Assembly (NCBI GenBank): GCA_903851305.1
Contig: CAINNX010000184.1
Coordinates: 1-58,806, forward strand
Source: an uncultured Hyphomicrobiales bacterium
Lineage (GTDB): Bacteria; Pseudomonadota; Alphaproteobacteria; Rhizobiales; Beijerinckiaceae
Length of the DNA stretch: 58,806 bases
Direction: 5' to 3'
A program made the translations under genes and the position numbers. The notes below the pieces were generated by a model. The model was not told the DNA's origin and made no database searches. It worked only from the letters and a program-made list of their open reading frames with translations. This document shows positions 41,899 through 51,253 of this stretch, in pieces (the stretch's first letter is position 1; each line of letters opens with the position of its first letter).

Positions 41899-43233
41899 AT
41901 GCTTTTTCGATCCGCCCTTCTTATCGGCCTCATGGCCGCAGCCCCAGCCAGCGTCTGCGCACAGGGCGTCCAGTTCATCGGTTCGGCTTATCTGGATGGC
42001 AAAGGCACGGATAAATCCGGCCTGCCCGCCTCTCAGCTCGAAGACGGCGTTTCACCCATGAACGGACTGAACGGCATTGGCTCGGGCATGGCATATACCG
42101 GCTTCCAGAACCGATTTATTCTCCTGCCCGATCGCGGCCCCAACAAGATCGAATACAAGGGCGGCGCCGAGGTGGATTTCACCACTTCCTATCCCAACCG
42201 GATCCAGACCTTCGATATCAAAGTCGTTCAAGACACGACGCGGCCGACCGGATGGCGTGTCGATCTCTCGCATGTCGCGACAACCTTGCTGAAAAACACT
42301 GTAGGCGAACAATATATCGGGATATCGACAGCATTTGCAGCGGAGGGCAAAGCCAACCACCGCCTCGATTCTGAGGGTGTAGGTGTCGCTCCTGACGGCA
42401 CGTTCTGGGTGTCGGACGAATATGGACCACATATTTTGCAATTTGACCAGACGGGTCGCCAGATCGGCATGCTCAAGGCCCCTGACGGATTTGAAATTGC
42501 AACGCCTGGCCCCAATCTGAAAACAGAAATGCAGACCAACAAAATTGGTCGCGCTACCAATCGCGGCGCCGAAGGCCTTACCATTACACCGAGCGGTCGT
42601 TATCTGGCGATAGCTATGCAAAGTCCGCTCATTCAGGACGGCGGTCAAAAGGGCTTAAACAGCCGCATCGTGATTTATGACCTGCAGAACAAGGCGACAG
42701 TGCCACGTCAGTTCATCTATCCTTTCGATGATACGAAAATGGGTATCAGCGAAATCCTCGCTGTCGATGAGACACGTTTCCTCGTCGATGAACGCGATGC
42801 CGCAGCAGGAACCAATGGTCGTAAACTTCTTTATCTTGTCGACATCAATCAAGAAGAAAAGCCGACTGACCTTGCGACAGCAGGCTATGTGGGCACACAT
42901 GGCAAGACATTGCCCGAGACAGGTTTGCCTGAAGGCTTTGTGGCATTGAAAAAGACGCTCTTCGTCGACATTGGGAAGCTGCTCAACCAAGCGCAGGGAG
43001 ACGGGAAAGGCGCCTTCGCCAATGCGCGTGGCCTACCTGATAAAATTGAAGGCTATGCTTGGGGCCCAGATCTGCCCAATGGCGACCACCTCTTGCTTGC
43101 CTGCAACGACAATGATTTCGACTCGCTGGAAACAGGCTTTCCCAATTATATCTGGGCTTTCGCAGTTTCGCCTTCTGTGCTGCCTGGCGTTAAAATCAAT
43201 CGGCTTAATGATGGTATCAAATTTGGACCTTGA
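41899..43233 (+). CDS. Secreted phytase-like esterase domain protein
   Basis: A 444-residue exported protein with a signal peptide ending VCAQG. The mature chain matches the phytase-like beta-propeller domain (esterase-like activity of phytase family): GIGSGMAYTGFQNRFILLPD, DSEGVGVAPDGTFWVSDEYG with the D-E-G and S-D-E-Y-G metal segments, and GRATNRGAEGLTITPSGR. Such proteins hydrolyse phosphate or other esters outside the membrane; the substrate is unproven. The start follows GAAGGTGG. The arsC gene follows 43 bases later. Confidence 0.87.
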   Translation: MLFRSALLIGLMAAAPASVCAQGVQFIGSAYLDGKGTDKSGLPASQLEDGVSPMNGLNGIGSGMAYTGFQNRFILLPDRGPNKIEYKGGAEVDFTTSYPNRIQTFDIKVVQDTTRPTGWRVDLSHVATTLLKNTVGEQYIGISTAFAAEGKANHRLDSEGVGVAPDGTFWVSDEYGPHILQFDQTGRQIGMLKAPDGFEIATPGPNLKTEMQTNKIGRATNRGAEGLTITPSGRYLAIAMQSPLIQDGGQKGLNSRIVIYDLQNKATVPRQFIYPFDDTKMGISEILAVDETRFLVDERDAAAGTNGRKLLYLVDINQEEKPTDLATAGYVGTHGKTLPETGLPEGFVALKKTLFVDIGKLLNQAQGDGKGAFANARGLPDKIEGYAWGPDLPNGDHLLLACNDNDFDSLETGFPNYIWAFAVSPSVLPGVKINRLNDGIKFGP

Positions 43234-43276
43234 GAGATCCAGCGTAAAAAGAAATGCTCGAGAAAGGGGCCGCACC

Positions 43277-43699
43277 ATGAATATCGTTGTCTACCATAAT
43301 CCAGACTGCGGAACTTCGCGCAATACAATCTCGATCATTCAGGCAGCCGGATACGAACCAACGATTATCGAATATTTGCAAGCAGGATGGACAAATGCAC
43401 AGCTTCTAGGTCTGTTTGCAGCAGCAGACCTGACGCCAAAGACAGCCCTGCGCATCTCGAAATCACCGGCTGAAGCTCTAGGCCTCACGGACCCCAACAT
43501 ATCCGACGAGCAGCTTCTTGCAGCTATGGTCGAACACCCGATCCTTGTTAATCGGCCGATTGTCTGCACACCCAAGGGCGTGCGCCTGTGCCGCCCGAGC
43601 GATGCCGTCCTTGACCTGCTCGAGCAATGGCCCCAAGGGCCATTTTTCAAAGAAGATGGCTCTGTGCTGATTGACGAAAACGGTCGGCGTGCGGACTAA
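43277..43699 (+). CDS. arsC: Arsenate reductase, glutaredoxin-dependent
   Basis: A 140-residue protein of the ArsC (thioredoxin-fold) family. YHNPDCGTSRNT has the catalytic cysteine (residue 11) that attacks arsenate. HPILVNRPIVCTPKGVRLCRP carries the conserved arginines. It reduces arsenate to arsenite with glutathione and glutaredoxin. It is not next to arsB or arsR, so it may act with distant genes. The start at 43277 has GGGGC upstream. It ends at a bidirectional terminator. Confidence 0.93.
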   Translation: MNIVVYHNPDCGTSRNTISIIQAAGYEPTIIEYLQAGWTNAQLLGLFAAADLTPKTALRISKSPAEALGLTDPNISDEQLLAAMVEHPILVNRPIVCTPKGVRLCRPSDAVLDLLEQWPQGPFFKEDGSVLIDENGRRAD

Positions 43700-43710
43700 A
43701 ACAAAAAAAG

Positions 43711-43738
43711 AAAAAGCCGCTGGGTAAGAGGCTTTTTT
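43711..43738. terminator. Bidirectional intrinsic terminator
   Basis: Hairpin AAAAAGCC/GGCTTTTT with an 11-base loop and T-runs on both strands, between arsC and the convergent small gene. Confidence 0.85.
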
Positions 43739-43743
43739 AATGT

Positions 43744-43944
43744 CTACTGCCCCACCGCATTGCTCGTCGTCTCAATCTTGACGACCATTTCTGCGACCTT
43801 ATTCCAAACATCATCGCCTTCGTGATCTCCATGACGCTGACAGGAGACCGCGCGTTCGCGTGCATAATGCTCCGCCCTTCCACCATGGCTCATGCGCAAT
43901 GCCTTGGCATGAATTTCAATAGCTTCGTCGAGAGAAATATTCAT
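43744..43944 (-). CDS. Small conserved hypothetical protein
   Basis: A 66-residue protein starting MNISLDEAIEIHAKALRM from ATG at 43944, 7 bases after GGGG. It continues HGGRAEHYARERAVSC and contains HGDHEGDDVWNKVAEMV. The pattern is a short helical protein seen as an unnamed family in Hyphomicrobiales. No function is known to me. The open frame extends 20 codons further upstream, but the family start fits 43944. It is divergent from the CorA gene. Confidence 0.6.
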   Translation of the reverse strand: MNISLDEAIEIHAKALRMSHGGRAEHYARERAVSCQRHGDHEGDDVWNKVAEMVVKIETTSNAVGQ

Positions 43945-44129
43945 AAAAGACCCCAAACTCTGGCTTACAATTTCCTCGGGCGCCCACATTTTTATTATCT
44001 TCAATTTTTAACCCATCGGCACTAACGTGTCACGTGGTAGCAACGATTGAATTACGATTGTCATAAAAATGTCATTAGTCTCATATAGCCCTCTGATTAT
44101 TCAATTTATATGAAAGCTGCGAGGGCGCC

Positions 44130-45155
44130 ATGTCAGTCATGGACAAGGATTTTTCCATGCTCGGCAACCCCAATGAGCAGAAGGGATTGCTCTTCGCGTT
44201 TCATTTTTCAGAAAAAAACCGGGGTCATTATCAAACCGTTCCAGACTATCAGGCTATTGCGGCGGGTGACGGCTTCTGGTGGGTCCATGCGCATCTGACT
44301 GACACGCGTTGCCGGGAATGGATTTCCTCACAAGAGTGGCTAACCGACGAGGCGCGTGAAATTCTTCTTTCGCATGAGTTGCACGACCGCGTTGAGACGA
44401 ATGAAGGCCAATTGGCAGGCGTTTTCGTGGACGCCAAACTCGACTTTGATGGCGAAGACGAAGAAATGGCAGAGCTTCGCTTCGTGCTCGCCGACCGTAT
44501 TCTTCTGACCGGCCGCCGTCGTTCCTTGCGTTCCGTTGAAAATACAAGCATTGCCATTGAGCGGGGCAAAGCGATTGAATCTCCGCTCGAGCTTCTCGAA
44601 GAGATTGTTGATCGTGAGGCTGATTACATGGCCAAAGCAGCCAGCGACCTAGGCCATGCGGTTGATGCCATTGAAGATAAAATTATGGCTGGTTATGTGA
44701 ATGATGCACGCGCACAAACGCCTCGCGTGCGGCGCCATGCCATCAAGCTGCATCGACAAATGTCTCGCCTGCTCGTTCTGTTTCGTCGCGTCGAGCGGGC
44801 GCCAGCAACCCGCCTGCCTGCTGATCTGCGCGATGCAGCGGGGCGCATCGCGCAACGGCTGGAATCGATCTATCAGGAAGTCCATTCCTCACAAGACCGC
44901 GCACGACTATTGCAAGATGAAGTCTCGGCCTACCTTGCCAATGAGACCAATAAACAGCTCTATGTCTTGTCGATGCTGACCGCTCTCTTCCTGCCCGCGA
45001 CCTTGGTCTCGGGCTTTTTCGGCATGAACACGAAGGGCCTGCCCTTTGCAGAAGACGATTACGGTTTTTGGTACGCGTTCGGCATAGCCGCTGTCGCGGC
45101 TTTGCTCACCTATTTGGCGCTAGCCTATATTTTGCGGCAGCGTTCGGTCGAATAA
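44130..45155 (+). CDS. CorA/ZntB-family divalent cation transporter
   Basis: A 341-residue protein with a long soluble N-terminal part (about 280 residues, with helices such as VDREADYMAKAASDLGHAVD) and two C-terminal membrane helices. LVSGFFGMNTKGLPF contains the GMN signature at the pore mouth. It forms pentameric channels for Mg2+ or, in the ZntB branch, Zn2+. The acidic segment DGEDEEMAELRF and WWVHAHLTDTRCREW fit the ZntB branch somewhat better, but metal choice is not settled. Confidence 0.9.
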   Translation: MSVMDKDFSMLGNPNEQKGLLFAFHFSEKNRGHYQTVPDYQAIAAGDGFWWVHAHLTDTRCREWISSQEWLTDEAREILLSHELHDRVETNEGQLAGVFVDAKLDFDGEDEEMAELRFVLADRILLTGRRRSLRSVENTSIAIERGKAIESPLELLEEIVDREADYMAKAASDLGHAVDAIEDKIMAGYVNDARAQTPRVRRHAIKLHRQMSRLLVLFRRVERAPATRLPADLRDAAGRIAQRLESIYQEVHSSQDRARLLQDEVSAYLANETNKQLYVLSMLTALFLPATLVSGFFGMNTKGLPFAEDDYGFWYAFGIAAVAALLTYLALAYILRQRSVE

Positions 45156-45911
45156 TCACGCGCGCACCAGGACCGGAGGTCGCTCAGCTTCTGCAAAGGC
45201 ACGCACCCACATGGCGCAAATACCTGATCGCACCACGTCATCGACTGAAAATTCGACAACAGGCACCGGCAAATCTTTTCGAACGACAAGCTCGATTGCC
45301 ATACGCAAACCTGAATCGCGCTCCAGATCACATTGGGCGACATCGCCATTAATGACTGTCAGGCAATTTTCGCCAATGCGCGTCAAAAACATCTTCATCT
45401 CAACCGTCGATGTATTTTGCGCTTCATCAAGCAATACAAAAGCATCTTTCCATGTCCGACCGCGCATGACCTCAAAGGGTACGACTTCAATGTCACCATT
45501 TTTCAGCGCCAAATCGTAGACGGCCTCACCCAGACGATCACAAATAGCATCTGTCACCGGCACAGCCCAAGGCGCGAATTTTTTCTCCAAGGAGCCCGGG
45601 AAAAAGCCGAGCGACCGACCGCATGGAACATTGGGACGCGTCAGGATGATTTTTCGCACCGAACCCAAACGATAGAGGTCCGCTGCATAAGTAGCAGCCA
45701 GCCAAGTCTTGCCCGTGCCTGCAGGCCCGAGAACAAAAACCTGCTCTGATGTTCTTAAATGGCCAAGATATTCTGCTTGCCGGCGGTTCATGGCGATAAT
45801 GGGCGGCGGGGACCGCTGTTCCGCAAATTTCGTTTTTTTCTTTTTGTTCAGATGAATTACTTTGGCTTCTTCATTTTCACGCAGACGACGCTTTTCCCGG
45901 TTCTTGGCCAT
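45156..45911 (-). CDS. PhoH-family ATPase
   Basis: A 251-residue protein with a basic N-terminus (MAKNREKRRLRENEEAKVIH, then a run of lysines) and a PhoH core: VLGPAGTGKTWLAATYA (Walker A), RPNVPCGRSLGFFPGSLEKK and FVLLDEAQNTSTVEMKMFL (Walker B). The PhoH family is an RNA-linked ATPase of uncertain duty. The basic tail would suit nucleic-acid binding. A start 5 codons upstream (45926) is also possible. Its stop abuts the convergent CorA stop. Confidence 0.88.
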   Translation of the reverse strand: MAKNREKRRLRENEEAKVIHLNKKKKTKFAEQRSPPPIIAMNRRQAEYLGHLRTSEQVFVLGPAGTGKTWLAATYAADLYRLGSVRKIILTRPNVPCGRSLGFFPGSLEKKFAPWAVPVTDAICDRLGEAVYDLALKNGDIEVVPFEVMRGRTWKDAFVLLDEAQNTSTVEMKMFLTRIGENCLTVINGDVAQCDLERDSGLRMAIELVVRKDLPVPVVEFSVDDVVRSGICAMWVRAFAEAERPPVLVRA

Positions 45912-46146
45912 TGCCGCGAGTCCCATGGGTTAGGCCGGTCGGTGGCCCGCCCGGTCGATGGAAAAAAATGCGCGAGGAGAATCGCCGGGGGACGAGCCGG
46001 ATAGGCCGGATTGGGTGCGAGCGGACAAAACCGAACATGAAACCCACAAGAACCGCGACGAAACAGATGGAAGAGAACTGATTCCTGTGACGATTTGGTG
46101 ACCTGGTCCGCAACCGGTTAAAATGAAAATACAAGGAGACGCCCAC

Positions 46147-46698
46147 ATGACGAAATTATCGGGTGAAGTCATTTGTGTTGCTACTCACCCCACACATGCC
46201 TTTAGCAAAACACCCACGCAACAGATCGAGCTCATCAAGGGCATGGGTGTAGCAGGTGATGCGCATTGTGGTGAAACCGTCAAACATCGCTCCCGCGTGG
46301 CAGCAAATCCGCACCAACCCAATTTGCGACAGGTTCATCTTTTTACGGCCGAAATGCTGGATGAAGTTTTAGCACAGGGCTTTGCAGTGAAGCCTGCGGA
46401 ACTGGGCGAAAACATTACCACCCGAGGTCTAGACCTGATCAACTTGCCACTCGGCACACAATTGCAAATCGGCAGAGAAACTCTCGTCGAGCTGACAGGC
46501 CTGCGTAACCCTTGCAAACAAATCGACCGCTTTCAAAAAGGACTGATGCAAGCCGTACTCGGGCGCGATGAAAACGATCAATTGCTGCTGCGTGCCGGCG
46601 TCATGGCAATTGTTCTGAAAAGTGGTTCTGTTCGCACAGGCGACACCATCACCGCAAAGCTGCCAGCCTTACCCCACACAAAACTTGAGCGCGTTTAA
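46147..46698 (+). CDS. MOSC-domain protein
   Basis: A 183-residue protein consisting of one MOSC (molybdenum cofactor sulfurase C-terminal) domain. MGVAGDAHCGETVKHRSRV and LGENITTRGLDLINLPLGTQ are family blocks. LTGLRNPCKQID carries the conserved cysteine thought to hold a sulfur or Moco ligand. It resembles YiiM-type reductases acting on hydroxylated nitrogen compounds. AAGGAG lies 8 bases before the ATG. The stop overlaps the end of the convergent acetyltransferase. Confidence 0.88.
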   Translation: MTKLSGEVICVATHPTHAFSKTPTQQIELIKGMGVAGDAHCGETVKHRSRVAANPHQPNLRQVHLFTAEMLDEVLAQGFAVKPAELGENITTRGLDLINLPLGTQLQIGRETLVELTGLRNPCKQIDRFQKGLMQAVLGRDENDQLLLRAGVMAIVLKSGSVRTGDTITAKLPALPHTKLERV

Positions 46699-47318
46699 GT
46701 GCACTCATATTTATCCAAGAAAGCTTCAATGGGCAGATTGCGGAAATCACTGAGCCTTGCGTGCAAGGTCGAATGATCCCAATCCCACCAAGCCAGCGCC
46801 TGTAGACGATCTGCAATAGACACCGGGAAGCGTCGACCGATCACCTTGGCTGGAACACCACCAACAATCGTATAGGGCTCTACATCTTTCGAGACCACTG
46901 CGCCCGATCCAATCACCGCACCCGTCCCGATGTTACGCCCCGCCAGTACCGTCACGCCGTGACCAATCCAGACATCATGTCCGATCGTCACATGGTGCTC
47001 GCGGCGCCAATCAAAGAACGAAGCCTCATCCGCCTCGCCTTCAAAATAGGCGCTAGCACGATAGGTAAAATGTGATTGCGACGCGCGCCACATAGGGTGA
47101 TTGCCTGGATTGATCCGGACCTGCGCTGCAATCGAACAGAACTTTCCAATTGTCGTATAAATGACATCTCCGTCATTCACGATATAGGAATAGTCGCCCA
47201 TATTGGTCTCTGCCATTTTGGTGCGCGCACCCACTTCACTATAGCGGCCGAGAACACAATCCCTGACCAGGGCTGTCGGGTCGATAACAGGTTCAAGTCC
47301 GAGATTCTTTGCAGCCAT
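46695..47318 (-). CDS. Phosphonate-locus hexapeptide acetyltransferase
   Basis: A 207-residue left-handed beta-helix transferase. Hexapeptide repeats are visible in IDPTALVRDCVLGRYSEVGA and VTIGHDVWIGHGVTVLAGRN, and IVGGVPAKVIGRRFP closes the helix. It matches the phosphonate-associated subfamily (chloramphenicol-acetyltransferase-like, often in phn clusters). The acceptor is unknown. GGAGAGG precedes the ATG. Its start codon overlaps that of the divergent phnN by two bases. Confidence 0.88.
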   Translation of the reverse strand: MAAKNLGLEPVIDPTALVRDCVLGRYSEVGARTKMAETNMGDYSYIVNDGDVIYTTIGKFCSIAAQVRINPGNHPMWRASQSHFTYRASAYFEGEADEASFFDWRREHHVTIGHDVWIGHGVTVLAGRNIGTGAVIGSGAVVSKDVEPYTIVGGVPAKVIGRRFPVSIADRLQALAWWDWDHSTLHARLSDFRNLPIEAFLDKYECT

Positions 47319-47895
47319 GTCAGCCTCTCCAGATCAATCACTTGCTCACCAAGGGTGTCTTGTCCTCGTCGTGGGACCATCGGGCGCTGGCAAGGATGCT
47401 CTGCTTGAGCGTGCCAAACTCGCTTTCGCCAGTGACAAGCGCTTTGTTTTCGCCCGCCGTATCGTTACGCGTGCAGCCATGGCTGAAGATCACGACACAC
47501 TCGATACGAGCGCTTTCGATGAAGCTGAAGCACGCGGCGCCTATTTGCTGTCCTGGCATGCGCATGATCTTGGCTATGGGGTGCCGATTGAATTGCGCGC
47601 TGATCTCGAACAAGGCCGCATTGTCATTGCCAATGTGTCGCGTGGCGTAATATTGCAGGCGGAGGCCCTGGGCTTTCGTGTGCATGTGCTGCATGTCATA
47701 GCCGATCCTGTCATTTTGGCAGCCCGCATTGCTGCGCGCGGACGTGAAAGCATGGCCGAAGTGCGTGCACGGCTTGGCCGCATCGCACCTCTCCAGTGGC
47801 GACACGCCAAGGTTATCGAAATTCGCAATGAAGGCTCGCTCGAACACGGAGCAGAGCTTTTTATCAACGCACTGCAGCATTGCGCGGAGCCATAA
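47317..47895 (+). CDS. phnN: Ribose 1,5-bisphosphate phosphokinase PhnN
   Basis: A 192-residue guanylate-kinase-like protein with Walker A VVGPSGAGKDALL. RRIVTRAAMAEDHDTLD and LLSWHAHDLGYGVP match PhnN, which makes PRPP from ribose 1,5-bisphosphate at the end of the C-P lyase pathway. It is divergent from the acetyltransferase with overlapping ATGs, and its 3' end overlaps the DUF1045 gene on the other strand by 32 bases. No ribosome site is clear, so its translation may be weak or the start may differ slightly. Confidence 0.92.
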   Translation: MSASPDQSLAHQGCLVLVVGPSGAGKDALLERAKLAFASDKRFVFARRIVTRAAMAEDHDTLDTSAFDEAEARGAYLLSWHAHDLGYGVPIELRADLEQGRIVIANVSRGVILQAEALGFRVHVLHVIADPVILAARIAARGRESMAEVRARLGRIAPLQWRHAKVIEIRNEGSLEHGAELFINALQHCAEP

Positions 47896-48589
47896 GCGGA
47901 GCACGGCGCGCAATTCTGAAGCGACCGTCACGACGATCCTGCCGAAACAAAGCGATCGAATCGATTGCGACCGACCCCGGACCAACGGATGCCATAAACA
48001 GACCTTTCAATACGCGCGCAGCCCTCACACATTCATCAGGGGCAAGCGTGCCTGTCAGAGTCATATGAAATCGAAAATCCTCAAACACATAAGGGTAACC
48101 CCAGGTTTGAAGATGTTCCTTCTGGCGATCTGTCAAAGGACTTTTAAGGCGCCGTGCCAGATCAATTTCGCTCAGAGGCGCGCGTAAATGATCAAAGGCA
48201 CAAACAGTTTTTGCAGCGAGCCGATTGAGCTTTGTAGCGTCCCCAATGGGCACAAGAGCCACGAATGACCCAAGACAAGAGACACGCAATCCCTCGATCA
48301 TAAATGGCTTTTGCAGCGCCGCAAATGCGTCGAACGCATCAAATAAATCTTCTTCATGCACATCGTCACCGAGATGAAAGGGGGCCTTCAGCGTCGCGTG
48401 AAAGCCATAGCGGCGCGGCTCTTCTGTGCGATCCCACCATTCTTTCTCATTGCAAAATGAAGGCACAAGTGGATCACAACCCAATGCCAACGCAGCATCG
48501 TATGACAGACACGCACTGCCGAAGCGCCACAAAGCACTCGCCAGATCAGGCGCAAAATAAATTGCAAAGCGTGAGCCGCCATAAGGCAT
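47864..48589 (-). CDS. DUF1045 phosphonate-metabolism protein (2H phosphoesterase-like)
   Basis: A 241-residue protein beginning MPYGGSRFAIYFAPDL. It has two H-x-T motifs, GFHATLKAPFHL near residue 65 and FHMTLTGTLAP near residue 175, which mark the 2H phosphoesterase superfamily. In rhizobial phn operons it follows phnM, as here; the phnM stop overlaps this start (TGATG). It probably opens or clears a cyclic phosphate, such as ribosyl 1,2-cyclic phosphate, in place of PhnP. That role is inferred from fold and absence of phnP in the window. Confidence 0.85.
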   Translation of the reverse strand: MPYGGSRFAIYFAPDLASALWRFGSACLSYDAALALGCDPLVPSFCNEKEWWDRTEEPRRYGFHATLKAPFHLGDDVHEEDLFDAFDAFAALQKPFMIEGLRVSCLGSFVALVPIGDATKLNRLAAKTVCAFDHLRAPLSEIDLARRLKSPLTDRQKEHLQTWGYPYVFEDFRFHMTLTGTLAPDECVRAARVLKGLFMASVGPGSVAIDSIALFRQDRRDGRFRIARRAPLMAPRNAAVR

Positions 48590-49734
48590 CAGAATGCTCG
48601 CTCTCCAGCGCACCACAAAGTCCGCACCAAAGGTGTCTGACCTATCAGACCAAAGCGCAGAATGTCGGCACGCAAGCCCACGCGTAAGCGACCACGATCA
48701 GTCAGACCCAGCATATCAGCCATATTACGTGTCACCATCGCCATGGCTTTGGGCATGGGCAAAGCGTGGTCAAAATGTAACCGCGTCACAGCTTGCAAGA
48801 GCGCACTTGGGACATAGTCGGATGACAACCCATCGAGAAGCCCGTCAAGCGTCAATTCTGTTGCAGAGACACCGCCAGAATGGGAACCGCCCCGTACGAC
48901 ATTCGGCGCACCAGCTACCGTGCGCATGCCTTTTGAGTGCGCATAGCGTGCAGCTTCCGGCGTGGTTGGAAATTCCGAAATCATGGCGCCCGCTGCAACA
49001 CCCAGATCGACATCCGCCTCTGTCGTATCGTCATGTGTTGCCAAAGGAATGCTGCGCGCTTTGAGCATGTCCACAACTATGGGCCAGTTTCTGGCAAAGA
49101 ACGCGGGGCCTGTTTCCATGCGGATTTTCACATCCGTCTCGAATTGCTCAAGCGTCTTTTCACCAGAGCCCAAATTATAAGTCTTCAAATGCTCGATATT
49201 GCGCCATTGGCGCTGGCCCGGGGTGTGATCCATAAGCGAAGCCAGTTTGACAATCGACTTACCAAGATGAGGTTCAAGATCCTCAACAATATTTTCGGCC
49301 GGCACCTCACAGCGTAGATGGATACAATGCTCAACGCGAAAGGCTTTGGAGGCAAGCCCCTGCTCAATGGCAGCAATCATGAGCGGGAAAATGGTGCGCC
49401 GATAATCCTTTGAACCATAAATTGAACCGCAGCAGATGGAATCATAGACTGTTGTAATGCCAGCTGACGCCATTTGCGCATCATGGGCAATGGCACCAGC
49501 CAGGGCATCTGGCCAGAATACTTTGGGGCGCGGCACGAAATGCTTTTCCATATTGTCGGTGTGCATTTCAATAATGCCAGGGGCAATGTAATCACCTGCC
49601 ACATCAATAGCACTAGACGCTTGCGAGCGACCGGAATCAACCGAGCGAATACCAGCTTGATCAAAGACGATAGATCCAGAAATGACTTCGTCTTCGAGAA
49701 TAATCCGGGCATTGGTCAGAATGGTCTCGCTCAT
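48589..49734 (-). CDS. phnM: Alpha-D-ribose 1-methylphosphonate 5-triphosphate diphosphatase PhnM
   Basis: A 381-residue amidohydrolase. YIAPGIIEMHTDNMEKHF has the H-x-D metal motif of PhnM. TTVYDSICCGSIYG, LMDHTPGQRQWRN and LATHDDTTEADVDLG hold further metal ligands. It removes diphosphate from the triphosphate made by PhnGHIL to give the 5-phosphate substrate of PhnJ. It is coupled to phnL upstream (4-base overlap) and DUF1045 downstream. Confidence 0.96.
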   Translation of the reverse strand: MSETILTNARIILEDEVISGSIVFDQAGIRSVDSGRSQASSAIDVAGDYIAPGIIEMHTDNMEKHFVPRPKVFWPDALAGAIAHDAQMASAGITTVYDSICCGSIYGSKDYRRTIFPLMIAAIEQGLASKAFRVEHCIHLRCEVPAENIVEDLEPHLGKSIVKLASLMDHTPGQRQWRNIEHLKTYNLGSGEKTLEQFETDVKIRMETGPAFFARNWPIVVDMLKARSIPLATHDDTTEADVDLGVAAGAMISEFPTTPEAARYAHSKGMRTVAGAPNVVRGGSHSGGVSATELTLDGLLDGLSSDYVPSALLQAVTRLHFDHALPMPKAMAMVTRNMADMLGLTDRGRLRVGLRADILRFGLIGQTPLVRTLWCAGERAF

Positions 49735-50435
49735 GCGGCCTCTGCAATTGTAAAGGACTGGATATCGATGCGACGTGTGGCAGCACGTTCGCGCACGAGC
49801 TCGTCATGGAAAATACCGATCAAGGCAGAGCCCGCTTTGCGCGCCTCCTCGATCAGCGAAATGACAACTTCACGATTTTCCGCGTCGAGCGAGGCTGTTG
49901 GCTCATCGAGTAACATGACAGGTGTGATGGAAATAAAACTGCGTGCGATATTCACGCGCTGCTGTTCACCGCCTGAGAATGTCGCAGGTGCCAAAGACCA
50001 CAGACGCTCAGGTATATTCAGCCGCGCCAACATATCGGCTGCGCGTGTAGCCGCCAGATTGTTCGCCATACCGCCCACTACCAGCGGCTCTTTGACAATA
50101 TCCAGGGCTGAGACACGCGGAATGACGCGCAGAAATTGGCTGACATAAGAAAGTGTGTGACGGCGCACTTCGAGCACTTCACGTGGATCAGCCGTGGCGA
50201 TATCGACCCAACGAGTTTGATGAAATATTTCAATTCGGCCTTCGCTGCATTTGTAATTTCCATAGAGCAAACGCAGCAGGGTTGATTTGCCCGCCCCCGA
50301 GGGACCATGCAGAACAAGGCATTCACCCGAGGCAATATTAAAACTCACCCCGCCCAGAACCGGCAGACAAACACCGCCCTGATTATGCAGCGTGAAGCTT
50401 TTGCCTAATTTGGTAACGCGAACGAGATCGGTCAT
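49731..50435 (-). CDS. phnL: Phosphonate C-P lyase system protein PhnL
   Basis: A 234-residue ABC-type ATPase with Walker A HGPSGAGKSTLLRLL, signature FSGGEQQRVNIARSF and Walker B VMLLDEPTASLD. With PhnG, H and I it takes part in the first step, attaching methylphosphonate to ribose of ATP. The ATG at 50435 is chosen because GAGG precedes it; the GTG four codons upstream is within the phnK overlap. No transmembrane partner is expected, since PhnK and PhnL are not importers. Confidence 0.95.
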   Translation of the reverse strand: MTDLVRVTKLGKSFTLHNQGGVCLPVLGGVSFNIASGECLVLHGPSGAGKSTLLRLLYGNYKCSEGRIEIFHQTRWVDIATADPREVLEVRRHTLSYVSQFLRVIPRVSALDIVKEPLVVGGMANNLAATRAADMLARLNIPERLWSLAPATFSGGEQQRVNIARSFISITPVMLLDEPTASLDAENREVVISLIEEARKAGSALIGIFHDELVRERAATRRIDIQSFTIAEAA

Positions 50436-50443
50436 GGCGGGCC

Positions 50444-51253
50444 TCACGACAATACAGCAGAAGTCAGAAGCTGCGTATAGGCATGCTGGGGATCATCAAG
50501 CACCTGATCGGTGAGCCCCTGCTCAACCACGCACCCGCCCTTCATCACCATCAGACGATCTGTCAGCAAACGGGCAACGGCCAGATCATGGGTCACGATC
50601 ACAGCCGCAATATTGAGCTGACGGACAAGCGAGCGCAGAAGATCAAGCAATTTTGCCTGCACGGACACATCAAGCCCGCCGGTCGGCTCATCCATAAAGA
50701 CTAGTTTAGGCTCGCTCACCAGTACACGTGCAATTTGCAAACGCTGTTGCATACCGCCAGAAAATTGGCGCGGCAGATCATCAATGCGCGCCGGATCAAT
50801 TTCGACGCGGCGTAACCAATCGGAAGCCACACTGCGGATTTTTCCATAATGGCGCTCACCACGATCCATCAAACGCTCGCCGACATTACCGCCAGCTGAG
50901 ACATCCATACGCAAACCATCACGAGGATTTTGGTGAACAATACCCATTGAACGACGCATCAAGGCACGGCGCTGCTGCTCCGACAGGCCATGCAAGTCAA
51001 GGGTCATCCCTTCATCATCTAACATCACGCACCCACTGGAGGGCCGATCAAGACCTGCGAGGCAACGCAGCAAGGTCGACTTGCCTGAACCGGATTCACC
51101 AACTATGCCCAACACCTCACCGGGCCAGAGCTTGAAACTCACATCAGCGCAACCAATCCGCTCGCCATAAAGACGCGTCACATCGGTCACATTGAGAACA
51201 GGATGATCAGCGGCATGTAGCGCATGCTGCAAAAGTTCGAGTCCCGTGCTCAT
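50444..51253 (-). CDS. phnK: Phosphonate C-P lyase system protein PhnK
   Basis: A 269-residue ABC-type ATPase: Walker [32 protein letters not shown], signature [15 protein letters not shown] and Walker [13 protein letters not shown]. PhnK docks on the PhnGHIJ core complex. The GGLD and NPRDGLRM segments are PhnK-specific compared with importer ATPases. The ATG overlaps the phnJ stop by 4 bases. The open frame upstream to 51286 lies within phnJ and is not used. Confidence 0.95.
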   Translation of the reverse strand: MSTGLELLQHALHAADHPVLNVTDVTRLYGERIGCADVSFKLWPGEVLGIVGESGSGKSTLLRCLAGLDRPSSGCVMLDDEGMTLDLHGLSEQQRRALMRRSMGIVHQNPRDGLRMDVSAGGNVGERLMDRGERHYGKIRSVASDWLRRVEIDPARIDDLPRQFSGGMQQRLQIARVLVSEPKLVFMDEPTGGLDVSVQAKLLDLLRSLVRQLNIAAVIVTHDLAVARLLTDRLMVMKGGCVVEQGLTDQVLDDPQHAYTQLLTSAVLS

